DNA of 64,000 nucleotides, from positions 16,445,653-16,509,652 of the forward strand of contig NC_079478.1 in NCBI RefSeq assembly GCF_026230105.1. Reading direction: 5' to 3'. Position 1 is the stretch's first letter; every line of letters begins with the position of its first letter. Shown here one piece after another: positions 34,034-46,294 of this stretch. A model generated the notes under the pieces. It did not search any database and was not told the origin of the DNA. It saw only the letters and a program-made list of their open reading frames with translations. Origin of the DNA: Diorhabda sublineata. Its lineage: Eukaryota > Arthropoda > Insecta > Coleoptera > Chrysomelidae. The translations under genes were made by a program, and so were the position numbers.

Positions 34034-35100
34034 TTGCTAGTCCGTTTGATACCGTCAAGCATGACAACACTATGATAAATAGGCTGCAGAGTGCCAACAT
34101 CAACAGCAAGGATACAAGAATTATTCAAAACCTCTACTGGAACCAGAAAGCATGGGTTAGACTGAATCAGACAATCAACACAGAAGACTTCAAAGTTTTA
34201 AGAGGGGTACGCCAGAGGTGTATTTTGTCTCCTATGCTGTTCAACCTTTATGTAGAGAATGTCTTTGCTGAGGCTCTTGAGGGCTCTAATTATGGCGTTA
34301 AAATTAATGGATACCCGCTGAATAATATTCGCTATTCGAACGATACGGCAATACTCACAGACAACGTACTCGAGATGTAATTATTACTGGATAAAATAAA
34401 TAATATTGGGAAATCATATGGCTTAAAAATATGCAATAAAAACCAAGTGCATGGTAATAAGTAGAAATGCAATTTTAAGTGCTCAACTGCATATAGATAA
34501 GACGCCTATCGAGCAAGTGAAGACGTTTAAATATCTAGGGATAAATGGGACCCTCAGCAGGAAATTAAATACTGCATTGAACACGCAAGACAGGCATTCA
34601 TTAAATTTAAACCGATGTTGTGTAACCATAATCTCTTCTTTGACCTTCGGTATAGAATGGTCAAATATTATATGTTTTCATTTTTACTGGGCGGCATGGA
34701 AACATGGTCATTAAAGATATCGTCCATCAATAAACTAGAAGCCTTCGAAATTTGGACCGTTCGAAGAATGATGCGTATTCCATGGACAGACAGAGTGAGG
34801 AACGAGGATGTACTAAGAAGAGCGGGGACTGAGAGAGAGTTATGTAACTTGATCAAGGTGCGAAAGGTTGGATACTTGGGTCACGTTCTTAGAGGAGAAA
34901 GATATACAATATCCCATTTAATCATACAAGGAAAGATCGAAAGAAAGAGAGGTATAGGCCGAAAATGTCATGGCTACGCAATATAAAACACTGGACAGGC
35001 ATAAATAACACCGATGAGCTGTGTTATGCCGCTATAAATAGATGTCTGACCATAAGATAATCGCCAACGCACTGTAGGTGCAAGGCAGTAGAAGAAGAAG
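34034..35100 (+). mobile_element. LINE reverse transcriptase remnant, plus strand
   Basis: In three successive frames the plus strand reads an RT-like stretch: FASPFDTVKHDNTMINRLQ (motif A region); RGVRQRCILSPMLFNLYVEN (RT motif B, usually R-G-V-R-Q-G-C-x-L-S-P); and NNIRYSNDTAILTD (motif C). Then come QVKTFKYLGI, GGMETWSLKISSINKLEAFE, RRMMRIPWTDRVRNEDVLRR and RKVGYLGHVLRGERY near the C-terminus. The catalytic Y-A-D-D is YSND, so the first active-site Asp is lost. It ends in a GAAGAAGAAG tail at about 35086-35100. It is 5'-truncated with at least two frameshifts. Confidence 0.88.
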
Positions 35101-35104
35101 TCGA

Positions 35105-35930
35105 TGTCCAATTATCTATATGCAGGTTCATATCGTTTCCTTGAGATAGCTGGCAATAAATATCCACTGATTTGTGTGGCTCTTTCTACAATTTCAGTGG
35201 CAGTTAGGTTCTTCTCGTCGTTATCGTCATTTTTATCGCAGAAATCCATCCTTTTGTAACTTTCCAAATTTTAGTGCTATTATTATATTTTATTATTCAA
35301 TATATAAATTATTATGTTTCAACTGAAAATTCTATAACTCTCTCGAATTAGCTCTGCGGAAAAAATAATTATGCCATGGAAATGTTCGCTTGGGTAATCA
35401 TCAACCTGTGTGCAGAATAAAAACACAGCCGTCGGGCCCTAATCAGATTTCTCAAATTTTTTATTTCACTCGCGTATGCCGTTCGTTCGTTTCCGTGTTA
35501 AATAATTTGCAATTTAAAATTTTCGATAATGGGAAACTGTATGGAGTATGTCATATTTTCTAGTGGTCGTCGGAAAGTTGTTATATTCTTTTAGAGACAT
35601 TTTCGTACGTTTATTTAAAATAAAATAAATATATTTTTAAATGAATTAGGTGTCTTCTGGAATATTTACGATGTACGGTAACTTTGACTCCATGAACTCA
35701 ATGTTGAGTATACATTGGTATATGACAGATTACATCGGGTTATTGGTCACCGACTATATGTTATTTATTTTTATTGCTTTTATACCTAGAAATAAGAATT
35801 AGAACAAAAAATACTTCTGAATTTGTTTTATCAGTATAAAATCAATGAAAGTGCATAGAAAATCCACAAAGAAATTTATTAAAACATATAAAAAATCAAC
35901 AGTTTTATAATGGAGTTAAGAAATTTAAAA
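35105..35930. other. No gene recognised
   Basis: AT-rich intronic DNA between a LINE tail and the 3' end of the cysteine-rich family copy. Confidence 0.4.
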
Positions 35931-37590
35931 ATGAATTTTTTCTGTCATGTTCGGTGGAAATTTCTCTTATTAACATCATGCTTTCAGTATACTGGCCTTG
36001 GTAATGTGTCTCAATTTCCACTTGTTCTTCCGAATAAGTTCCCCATATTATGCTTAAATTTATCTAGATGAAAATTTAACATATGCATTTTTAGAGACAT
36101 CCCATAATAGAAAAACTCGTGATCATATCAGTGATCAGCTCTTCGTACTTTTCAGCTCTATGGTTTCTAAGAAAATCATGAACTACTGCCTTAAAACTGA
36201 TTCAGGCTTTTTTCTTTATTGCACAGTTAGTCTACAAAAATATTACAGTTCATAATTTTTTTTATTTGAGGGCCAACAAAGAATCCAGCTTTAATTTTCG
36301 CCTCTGAGAGATTTGGAAAAACTTTTCAATTATTTGAAAGCTTTAAACTCATGATTAAGAGCTTTTACAAATTATTGTTTAATAAGACCCAATTTAATAT
36401 GCAATGGTGGCATTAATATAGTTTTGAGATCGACAATTGCTTCCAGTTTAATCTAGTATTTTCCTACTTCGTGCTCAGTACGTGCAGGCCAATGTTTTTG
36501 TCGGTAGTGAGCGATATCATTTCTACTATCTCACAGGCATAAATAAAAGGAGTGTTTAATATAACCACCTTGCATTCCTGTCAAATACACCATCTTGAAA
36601 TCAACAATAACTTCCCACTTGCATTCCATATATTTAATTGCAGCATTTTACTACTGTCGTAATTTTCTTTGAGATGTACGGAATTTGCTAATGGAATCGA
36701 TGGAAATTTGTTCCCATTATGTAGTAAAACAGCTTTCAAACTTTCAGTAGAACTGTAAATAAAAAGACTCTATTTAGATGTATGACATGGAATACTGATT
36801 TCTTTAAATAGACCTTTCATGTCATGTCAGAAACAAAAACATCTCCTTACTGAAGAAACAAAAAAAATCTTCATGACATTTTTTTGACGGGATAAAATTT
36901 AATTAAATTCCATTATTTTAATCGCGATTCTACTAACTCGGCTTTACTTTTTGGAAGATTTAAGTCTCTTATTAAGTCATTGAGATCTTGGTAGTTGATT
37001 AGATGTGGTATTTTTGGTTCAGATTCAAAAGCGAATTCAGAATGTACGGATACAGATTGCGAATTGCCTTGAGAGAGTAGTTGCTTTTCCAACAATGGCG
37101 AAGCAGGTGCAGGATTTTCTTCTGTATGTGGTATTGGAGCAGATGTGGATGGTAGGTCAGTATAAGTTGTATTCTTTGAAGTTCTACCTCTGAGTAGATT
37201 GTCAATACAAAAATAAAAATCAATGTAATGATTACTGGGTTTCCTCCAAATTCTCGGCACTGCAAACTTCATTGCTCTTTTCTCACCTTGGTGCCAATAA
37301 AACAATAAAACGTAACATAACGTAAAACTAGTTTATGTTATTATAAGATAAAAATAAATAAAAAATAAACTTACTGTCAAGATTGTATCTGCAAGAGTTA
37401 CATGATACCTTTGGAGCCCATTTTTTGTCTTAATTTTCAACTGGTAGATTGAAGTAAGCTCGGAAATCTTTGAATTTGTGCTTAAATCAAACTTTTTCTC
37501 TCTCACTTTTATCAATTGACCGCAAGTTTAACAAAAATCATCTCGTTTATAACTACTTGTAGCCATTTTGCATAGATTGATACAGTGAAA
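35930..37590 (-). pseudogene. Most complete copy of the unclassified cysteine-rich repetitive family, minus strand
   Basis: On the minus strand the blocks run in the same order as in the copy at 10866. Near 37560 is MATSSYKRDDFC with one stop in a T-C-G motif. VREKKFDLSTNSKISE comes next, then W-A-P-K-V-S-C-N-S-C. After about 80 bp that may be an intron or insertion comes an open frame (37305-36913, 130 codons) with WHQGEKRAMKFAVPRIWRKP, YFCIDN, a Pro/Ser-rich linker, and INYQDLNDLIRDLNLPKSKA ending ELVESRLK. Further on are SLKAVLLHNGNKFPSIPLA (about 36740), an I-V-D-F-K-M-V stretch, PPLHIKLGL-like (36400), EAKIKAGFFVGPQIKKIM (36290-36240) and FHLDKFKHN. Frameshifts and stops interrupt it after residue 130 of the open frame. 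No enzyme motif is recognised. Confidence 0.7.
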
Positions 37591-37599
37591 AATGATATG

Positions 37600-38560
37600 A
37601 AAGAAGTTAGTTCTCTGTAATATTTAAACACCAACTGAGGTACACAACGACCTATGCAAGAAGCACTCCTCATACGACCTCTTATTCTCTTTATACACCA
37701 ATAGCGCGCGAAAACGGACATTGATTGGGCGCAAAAATCAAACATTGTCAAATTACTGTAAGTTCTTAAACAGAAAAAAATTTTTAATTCTAATTACATC
37801 TCTTTTTATATATTTGCTTATATAATCAGATTATATTAAGTAAAACCTGTGCGCAAAAAAATTTTGTTGACTCGTATAATTGATAATTATTTTTTTGAAG
37901 TCTTTTTTGAAGAGATCACTCCATGAATGATAATGAAAATGAAATTGTTAATAGGATTTCACGTTAGGTCAATTTCAATCAGAATATTCTCTGAACCGTA
38001 ATGGAAATAAATTAAAGATCAATGATTAAGAGATCCCTGAAATGTTACATAACGCCGAAATTCCATTATAGTGCTTTCTAGTCTTGAGAAACGAAAAGGC
38101 ATAACGGAATTGATATTCAAGGAGTTGATTGTACTAGTCGAAAGCGACCCGAACTTACAGATAACTTCAAAAGATAAGTTATTCCATTTTCAGTAGATCA
38201 CTAATTATTTTGAAAAACTCGCTTTGGAAAATATTTATAAAGTTTTGATCATTTTTTTGACATTTCATTTGCGTGGTAGAAAAAGAAAGTATCAGCATTT
38301 CTTATTTTTGTTAACGCTATTTCCACCCTAGTTATATTTCTACTATTTCTTAAAAATGTAGTTGTTAAAAAGGAAACTTGGTATTAGCACAGGTAGCAGC
38401 GTTTACTGGTACTTTAAGCCTGTTTGCTTTGGTAAAATTACGACATTGACAATTCGAAGTGCACTCAATAAATAGTGCTACAAAACAAAGAAGATATAAG
38501 AAAATATAATCCTGTTTTCATTGGCTAGACACTGGAACGCAAGCCTCGAAAATATGGCCA
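37600..38560. other. No gene recognised
   Basis: The open frame 37751-37512 (-) overlaps the 5' side of the cysteine-rich copy and could be its leader, but has no family motif. The rest is AT-rich with no signal. Confidence 0.35.
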
Positions 38561-38564
38561 TCTC

Positions 38565-38660
38565 CTAGCGCGAACTCAGCGGTATTTGAACTCGAGCGTG
38601 TTTATACGAACGCGAACGAAGGCGTCAGCACAAGTTTATAAATTGTCCTTCCTGTTCTGA
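38565..38660 (+). repeat. GC-rich dispersed repeat fragment
   Basis: A GC-rich island in AT-rich DNA with GAACTCGAGCGTGTTTATAC, ACGCGAACGAAGGCGTCAGC and AGTTTATAAATTG. Closely similar phrases occur at 42200-42420, so it is a dispersed repeat. Confidence 0.5.
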
Positions 38661-38664
38661 AGAT

Positions 38665-41600
38665 AATTAATGTTTTGCATGTTTATAATAACATCTCGTG
38701 AGGTATTTATTCCACGTCACCAAGACAGAATTAAGTACGAGGATTAGGAGTAAAGTGCAAAATTGCTGACTGCTCCTTATATAAGGGTTGATCCCCAAGA
38801 ATACCTCATCTCAACAACGAGGTCCTATTGGGTAAAAGTGATATATATTATCATTATCTAGAATCATAACAATAAAAGTAAATTCAATTTAAAATTGTGT
38901 CGTCTTGTTGCAAAACCTTTCATTTCCATAAGAGAAAATATTTCAGAAGAGCCAATTTTCTGCCACACCTAGGGAAATTGAGATAGGATTCAAAATATCT
39001 TGTTGTTAATGTTTCAAAACATTAGTAGGTTTCGTTTGGACGTTGACGTTAAATAGCTGGGTTTTAGGGAAGAAAAAATCATTTACAATGTTTCATATAA
39101 CTAAAATTTATTTCAGATTGAGTAAAGTTATAAAGCAAAACCTCATATTCGAGTGGCCTAATCGTTTTCCTGAGGTTTGCACATGATGTTTTTATTCTCC
39201 AAGAATTCGTTATCTCTTACCTCGTAAACTTCCAGATTATATCCCTTTTATTTTTCACTACAGACTTTCTGGTTCCTCATTTCTGTAAAAGTCTGCTTCT
39301 TGCACTAACTACTATTAACTGACTACTTATCTTCCTTTAGTCATGGCCGTTATAGTTTCTTCCATGCTTAAAAAACTCTTCCACTTTCAGTTGAAATACT
39401 TTCATGAGTTATAGGATCATCGACAGTATCTATTCCATTCATCATATTCTCAGTTTGAACGAAAACCTTATCTGAAACTAGTTCATATTACTCATCTTTA
39501 GAGAGCTGCTTTAGTGAGCTTTGGATGAATGCCCGAATTGAGGTTTCTTCGGGTTCTCTATAAGGCAGTATCTGTAACAAGAAACGTAAAAATCATTGAG
39601 AAACGATGAAAAATGTCATGAGAATAAAATCTTCCACCAGTACATTCTTTATTTTCAGCCCTACATTAGGATTTCAGATACTAGTAACCTAGTAAAACTC
39701 TCATAATGAGATGAAAAAGTCAATACGAGTAAAAATAATTTTGGACATACCTTAAAACTTTTTCTTGGCTCCTTTTTCATGCAATAGGATTCCTATACCC
39801 CTTCTTTATTTAATTTGCAGTAACTGTATCAACGAATTTCTCCTTTTTCTGGAGGTAAAAGGAAAACACTCACTTCCTCTATACACATCTTTTCTTCGTC
39901 AATAAAATATTCAAACACTATCGTCAAGACGTGATATAATAGCGGGTACATTAGCGCTATATGGTGAATATAGCTTTAAAAACCCATGAAATTTGCGGAT
40001 TTCACCGATTTTGGTATGATTTCTCGTCAAGGAATCAATACAATTGTCTCTTGACATTTTTTACCTAAGCATGCAGTAACAAATAGAAGTGCACAATTAA
40101 CTGTACATATTGTGCTTTATTATCATATTTTGAACACTAAAATCTACACTTGCATGATTTGATTGTGATAATAAATAATAATTGAAAGCTTTTAACTAAA
40201 TATATAAAAAGGAGATTAAAATTATTATGCGGTCGGTTTAATTAAATTTTGGATGTTTCTGACTTGCCGTGAACTTTCGAACTCTTCTTGACTTGAAATG
40301 GTTAAAATGTTCGTTAAACCACTTGAAACGATAACGACCTAACCACGAATATTAATCCTTATGGAGTTTCTAACTTGTTCCAAAACTTTGTTTTGATAGT
40401 ACACACAGGACTGGATTTACAGTATCTTTCAGTTATAATTCATCAGGTTCATGTAGTCCAAAATATAACAGATAAAATTCAAATTTTCTTTCCATTTAAA
40501 TCATGCTTCAAGATTTTTATTACAAGTGAATTTATAGCAAAATAATGAATTTGTCCCACAATAGCCGCGCTCTGTATACTAATTGGCATTGACTAATTGA
40601 CGAAAAACCCATTGCAATGGCTATGATGGTAAGGGTCTTCTTACTTTTGTGGAGATTCAGAGGTTTGTGTTAAAGTATTAAAATACAGATTCGGATTATC
40701 TAGGTAACCGCCTAAATTTTATTTGGGTCAATTTTGGAGAAAATATATCTCTGTCCAGTTACTTATTTATCATTTGCATATTAAAATATCCCAAATTTTG
40801 GTTGTAAAATACCGTACTAAAGATTTCAAGGTTTTCCATTTATGATAAGCATTTATTACTCTACGCACTTTCCAAATAGAGTATAATAACTGAGTAGTAC
40901 AACACGTTCAAACAAACAATCACAGTCCATAAAGCCACAGAAATACGTCCGTACCTGACGCGATTCCGATACAGGATTGTACTCGTTTACATTCATGTAT
41001 CACTTTGTCAACACCGTGTTGCCATATGTTGAAAATAAATACAAATAGGTAGTCTGTAACAAATATATTCAATAAATATCAATAATATTATAGTTAAAAT
41101 ATAGAATCACGTCATAAACATTCTTAAGAAACATAAAACTATAAAAAAATACAGTGCGTCTTATAATTTGGCTGTGAAGACTGTAAAGACTATATTCTTG
41201 CCAGTTAATAATGTACTTGGTTGCTTCGAACGGCTTTTTTAGAATCCAGTCCATTCAGGTGACTGCAGTTTGATTTAGATCTAAAAAAATATTTTCTATT
41301 TTGTTTAAACAGCTTGAAATAGCTTTCATAATAATCAATTGGTAATTATCTTCATTCCATTATTAGAAAACTCGTCACCCGCTTGGAAAGAAGCTTGGTC
41401 ATGCTCTAGTGTATGTAAAATGATGTAAACATTTCTATATATCTTCATAAGTCCTTCTAATATCTTTTAATTTCACTTTATGCTTTTCATTATGATTTTT
41501 AGTACCTAACCTCTTCTATTGACCATCCTTCTGGTCCACCTATGTTTAAGAAGTTTTTCACAATGAAAAATTGTTTCTATCAAACTATTACAAGAAATAA

Positions 41601-42195
41601 ACTGAACTTTTGAGTGTCTTTATACTTCAAGGAAATAATATGATTAGTGGTGATCAAAAATATTGCATTACCTAACTAATTGTCTATTCTAAACCTATGT
41701 AGTCTATCCGTTTACCTGAATGGAAAGGGTGATATTTTTGGGCGAAATCAATTCTCTACATTGTTTTGTTATACAAACTTTAAAAGTACATTTCAGTTTT
41801 GTAATTCTGTAAATTACAACAGAATCTCTTTTAATCTTCAACGTTCACAAAGCCGCCAATTAACGTAATTAAGTTACATCCGTAGTTAAACAGCTTTCAT
41901 TGATTTGAAAAATTTTAAGCACGTCCTTCTATTTCTAAAAGAGCATTTGGAATTAGCAACCAATTAAACAAGATTAACACTCTAGAAACAACGGATATTT
42001 GCCACCTTCCGGGATTATAAACAGTAAGGCTTTTGGTAGAGAAAATGTTAATGCCGAAGGGACTAAAGTTTAATTCAACTATTTTGTTACAAACAATAAA
42101 GTTGTATCAAAATGGTATATTGCCTTCATTTAACTCAAATACCCAAAAATTAATTCATATTATTATACTCTTTGACATATAACGCATGTTATATG
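38665..42195. other. No gene recognised (about 3.5 kb of intron)
   Basis: AT-rich DNA, low in open frames. The frames at 41254-41069 (-) and 41680-41868 (+) have no recognised motif. I see no transposon motif here, making it the quietest stretch in the window. Confidence 0.45.
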
Positions 42196-42199
42196 TTAT

Positions 42200-42420
42200 A
42201 TGCGCTGACGCTCTCGTTGACGTTACGTTCGAGTTCATGTTAGCTAAGCGTACGCGAACTCGGGCGTTTGTGTTTATAAATCTCAATTCATAATCTGTTG
42301 AATTTATGTTGACGCGAACGAGGGCGCCAATGCATGCGTAAAAGTTTATAAATTGAATTTATTATCCTTTAACAAATAAAGGTCACTTCATAAACTTTTG
42401 TGCTCACCCCCGCGCTGGCG
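42200..42420. repeat. GC-rich dispersed repeat with internal inverted phrases
   Basis: Contains GCGCTGACGCTCTCGTTGAC and, in reverse sense, TTGACGCGAACGAGGGCGCC, with AGTTTATAAATTG and CATAAACTT around 42340-42400. It shares ACGCGAACGA(G/A)GGCG and AGTTTATAAATTG with 38565-38660. The repeated CG-rich motif in both orientations suggests a foldback or tandem-derived repeat. Confidence 0.5.
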
Positions 42421-42734
42421 TGGAATCGGTGCTGCATCGGAAAATCCAGACTTTTTGGGGTAAACTCATATATTATTGATAACTTGAAACTGATAAAACA
42501 TTACATATAATGAATTTAGGTCAGATTGTTTTTTTTAGGAAAATCAACATCTTGTTACATGACAAACATTCCTATCCTTGTATAGCTACGATTCTTACGC
42601 TCCTACTCATACTCGTATGCGGATGATTTTTATCACGCTTATATTAGCTTTATCTGTATGTTGGGTTTGTTCCGAAGCTTGTTTGTAACTTTTCTTCTAG
42701 CTTATTACTGTTAGTATATCCCACTACTTTAATT

Positions 42735-42807
42735 GCGTTCGTTAGCGGGCGAGCTAAGACGTTAACCTCCGGATTCGTCGGTCATGAGTTCAAATCCCGT
42801 TAACGCT
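42735..42807 (+). repeat. tRNA-like sequence, probable SINE head or tRNA pseudogene
   Basis: A 72-73 nt stretch can be drawn as most of a cloverleaf. The acceptor stem is GCGTT with AACGC. The D arm is TAGC-GGGCGA-GCTA with four perfect pairs. The T arm is ATGAG-TTCAAAT-CCCGT with one mismatch. The B-box-like GAGTTCAAATCCC is well placed. The anticodon arm does not form a proper 7-nt loop (the GACG/CGTC pairing leaves about 14 nt), so it is not a functional tRNA. This is the form of tRNA-derived SINE promoters. Confidence 0.45.
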
Positions 42808-43579
42808 AAAATTTGTTTTTTCAGTAATTTTTTTTAGAAATTATCACTGCAAATTTTCTCTATACAACTAAACAAACTTTACAACTTTTTGCTCTCTGTT
42901 GAAGATTTATTGTACTACCTACGGTACTACTATACTTTAGAATTTAACACATTAAATTTAATATGTTGTTCGAGAAGATTTTTGCATCCGTGTACCCTCT
43001 GTTGGAGATTTACAATACTAATGTCTAGAACTTAGAGAAAAATTTTATTTTTAACAATAATTCCAATCAAAAAATGGAAAATACATATAGTTATAAGAAA
43101 ACCAACCAAAAAAGACGCTTTCATAGCATATGAAACTAAGAAGTGAAACATATAGTTTAAAAAAATGAAAAACCAGCTTTCAAAGCACATCAAACTAAAA
43201 AGTTGAAAATAAGCTTGAAACAATAATAAATGAAAAATACAACAAATATGGAACGAAGCACTCCACGCTTTTATCAAAATAACACTAGTATTTTCGATAA
43301 TTACTTTTTTCAACTTATTTTAAAAATAATTTGGGACTTTGCTTCAAAGCCATTTTTTAGTTTATTTAAAATATCTTTATTAATAGTCGGGATGTGAATA
43401 TGTAATTCGTACTCGTATTAGTAACTATTCACATTTGGTAGGTATGTGTAGTTTTTACTTTTGAAACATTGACCCAATTTTTCGTACCTGCAATTCTTCG
43501 GAGTATCCTTCGTAAATTATTGAAACGGCAGGAAAGAATCCTTTGAAAAAGTTTCATGTCCCTTTTTTTCTTGTTACAG

Positions 43580-43708
43580 GAATTTCTGCTGGCGATCGAT
43601 GTCACGTCGAGCGGCACGCCGGAGGAAAAACTAAAGTGGGCCTTCCGTATGTACGATGTCGACGGCAACGGCGTCATAGACATTCAGGAGATGACAAAAA
43701 TTGTCCAG
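43580..43708 (+). CDS. Neuronal calcium sensor, internal exon: end of EF2 and EF3
   Basis: A 129-bp phase-0 exon encoding 43 residues, starting EFLLAIDVTSSGTPEEKLKW and ending QEMTKIVQ. The first Glu completes the EF2 loop. EF3 is D-V-D-G-N-G-V-I-D-I-Q-E, canonical at positions 1, 3, 5, 6 and 12, so it should bind calcium. The acceptor is TTCTTGTTACAG and the donor CAG|GTGAGT. The exon is markedly more GC-rich than its surroundings. K-L-K-W-A-F-x-M-Y-D-x-D-G-N-G is a family signature. The antisense 84-codon frame here is only a shadow. Confidence 0.95.
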
Positions 43709-45244
43709 GTGAGTGATTTCTATTAACTTTTTCACCCTAAAGCAGACCATCATTTGGACGTTTGAAATTATTAGATCTTCTTTTTTTTCGAGTCATATTA
43801 GTCATGAAAAAACGTCACTCTCCATAAATCGCAAATTGCATTAGTGAAGAGCACTCTGCGTAGGATAAGGAATTCAAATTTTTAATGTTTCGGGATTTGA
43901 TGCAAAAAATTCGAATTAGAAATGTTTGATTGTGTGTGTAAGTATTTTCAATAAAACTTACAATTTATGATAATTTTCTTCAGAATGTCTCTTTATGGCG
44001 AACGGTTTCCTTGGCATTTATAACGATCTAAAAATCTATACATCTCCTAAACCATACATTTTATCTAGTTGAACAAACAGTACTTTTTTATTAAAAAGTT
44101 GATAAAAATTTATTTTTACTATATTCACATTGTATAGGTTGTCCCCGTAAAAGTTACGGATTTTTAACTATTAAGCATGAGCTGCCTCTAACCTATAGAT
44201 CAGAAACCTGTGGTTGTGTGAGAATTTCACAGCATTATTTTCACTACCGAATTTTTTGCATCATGAAACAAACAACGCGTCCGTAAAATGTGTTTGCGAG
44301 AAAATGTCATAACTTTGCAAAAAACTGCTGCACTAGGAAGAAATATATATTATTTCTCACTAGTTTTACAAATAGTATTGTATACGTAGCTGGACTAATT
44401 CATAAAGTTACGAAAGTTGCAAAAAATGGAATCTTTTGAAAAGTTATTGTAACAAAATTTGATCACACGAAAGATAAAAGCTTTGTAATAAATGAGTCTA
44501 AAACAAAAACAATCAACATCAAAAAAGTAGGCGAGAATATTCTCTAAATATGATGGTGTTTTTGATGTAAATGAATCCCTGCAAATTTGACTTTAGTCAG
44601 CGATGTTTCAAAGAGATATTGAGAATGAAGTAAATTGTACTAAAGCCAACGTTGATCGAATTCGTAGGAACAGCCAACCAACGGGAAATTAAGTGAAAAA
44701 AGATGTCTCTTGAGAAAAAACGTCGAGTGAAGATAAACGCCACAGCTCGGATTAATGAATAGATGCAGGATGTGTCGTCTCATCGCTAAAATACATAAAA
44801 TAATAAATTAGAGTTTTCATAAAATAAATCGGAACTTCAATTTGAATAAATTAGTTACAATATTGATGCTGCTAGTTCAAATCGGTTTATCTACATTGAA
44901 TATACAATAAAAATTTTTATTGTTTAGAAAAGTAATTCATCATTCAAGCATCAAAAATATTTAATTCCAAAACAAAATCCAAACTTGTAACAAAGCTTTG
45001 AACAAATTTATCCATGTACAGAATTAATGCTAAAACAAATATAAGTAAAGATTGTAAAAATCATGTTGAGTGTGAGAATCTTCCAAACAAGATATAAGTT
45101 AGGCTGAAAACTTCGTAGGTTAACACATAGGTGGCGATACTGGTATTAAGTCCATATGATTTTCAGTTATCTCTAACCTTCAAAAGACATATGTAAAACT
45201 TTTGTTGGTTTGAAAAAATAAGAAGAAATTTCGCATGTCAAGAA

Positions 45245-45690
45245 TTATTGATTTTTGGAAAAAATACTATTGAAGGCGAAACTTGACCTAAAAAACATTA
45301 TTGCGTTCAAACATCCTTTAACGAATCCTGAGTCACTACCAATATGGTAAGATTAAGGCTTTTTCCGTTTACACATGGGGTTTTTCAACTTGAATGTTAT
45401 TAAATTAACCAGGTTTATGTCGTATACATTTTTTTATCATTTCTTTCGGAACTCTGCGTTATTTCTTTCAAATATTTTCTGTGCCTCTTCCTCTTTAAAT
45501 GCCTATTTATCTCACGTAAAATACGTAACAAGACACGACTTGATATTTTTGTTAGATTTCCAATAGATTAAAGAGAGAATACAATTTCTTTCACAATTGG
45601 TAATTCATTTTTAATAAAAAAACTCACATACTACACGAGATTCCCTCTCTGTTATTTTGTACCGATTTTGCCAAATATTTTTTGTAGTGA
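45245..45690. repeat. Modular dispersed repeat, order B-C-A
   Basis: Module B (45253-45322: TTTTGGAAAAAATACTATTG ... GCGTTCAAACATCC) is followed by module C (about 45340-45560: TTTCCGTTTACACATGGGG ... ATCTCACGTAAAATACGTAA) and module A (45592-45690: ACAATTGGTAATTCATTTTT ... ACCGATTTTGCCAAAT). The same modules occur as A-B at 48403-48615 and C-A at 51400-51780. On the minus strand module A reads a protein-like WQNRYKITERESRAVYEF in the 48.4-kb copy, so the repeat may derive from a coding element. Confidence 0.65.
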
Positions 45691-45924
45691 ATTCCCCAAA
45701 GAGGCTGTCACTGACGGAACCATCAAAAAAACCCACAAAAAACATCGGATAACCAGAAAGTGATCCTGACTGAGACAGCTAAGACCCCAAAGGAATATGT
45801 AGGATATATCGTGATTGAAGATAAAGCTCTGTTCAAAGTGGGTGCCGCGCAAGCTCAAAATGGAACTGACGACAAAGTGACGACAAAAGTCAACTAACAA
45901 GATTATGATATTTATTATTTTTTT

Positions 45925-46290
45925 AAGATGCGCATGGTATAATATTTATCGACTTTCTTAAAAAGAGAGAAACCATAATCAGGGACTATTAAGTAGCTTT
46001 ATTGGAGTGTTTGGAGGATGATATTAAGGAATAATGATTCAATTTCAAAAAGAAGAAAGTTTTGTTTCTGTAAGATAATGCACCGTGTCTTAAATCAATG
46101 AAAATGATTGCAAAATTGCGTGAATTGGGCATCGAATTGCTTCGGCATTCTCAAAATTGGACCCCCAGCGATTTTGTCCTTTTCGCAGACCTCAAGAAGA
46201 TGCTCGTTGGACAGAAATTTTGCGCCGATGAAGAGGTAATAGCCGAAACGAAGCCTATTTTGAGGCTAAAGATTAATTGTATAGAAAGAG
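45925..46290 (+). mobile_element. Mariner transposase relic, C-terminal half
   Basis: The plus strand reads DAHGIIFIDFLKKRETIIRD (frame 1). After a frameshift it reads DNAPCLKSMKMIAKLRELGI (second catalytic Asp, preceded by a stop where Gln is expected), then ELLRHSQNWTPSDFVLFADL (third Asp; S-P-D-L-A eroded) and KKMLVGQKFCADEEVIAETK. This is the mariner catalytic C-terminal half. No TIR was found. It sits just downstream of the modular repeat. Confidence 0.8.
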
Positions 46291-46294
46291 AGAT

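Larger units (their letters stand above)
16683..43579 (+). other. NCS gene intron, about 26.9 kb
   Basis: This intron lies between the EF1/EF2 and EF2/EF3 exons, phase 0, with GTAAGA donor and TTGTTACAG acceptor. It splits the EF2 calcium loop immediately before its position-12 Glu. It is filled with transposon relics in both orientations, listed separately. Stretches inside it with nothing recognisable are 16683-17225, 18275-19840, 26720-27180 and 38670-42180. Confidence 0.85.

Noticed and set aside
43429..43683. 84-codon open frame on the minus strand
   Set aside because: It is the antisense shadow of the GC-rich NCS EF3 exon, which has correct splice sites and EF-hand motifs.
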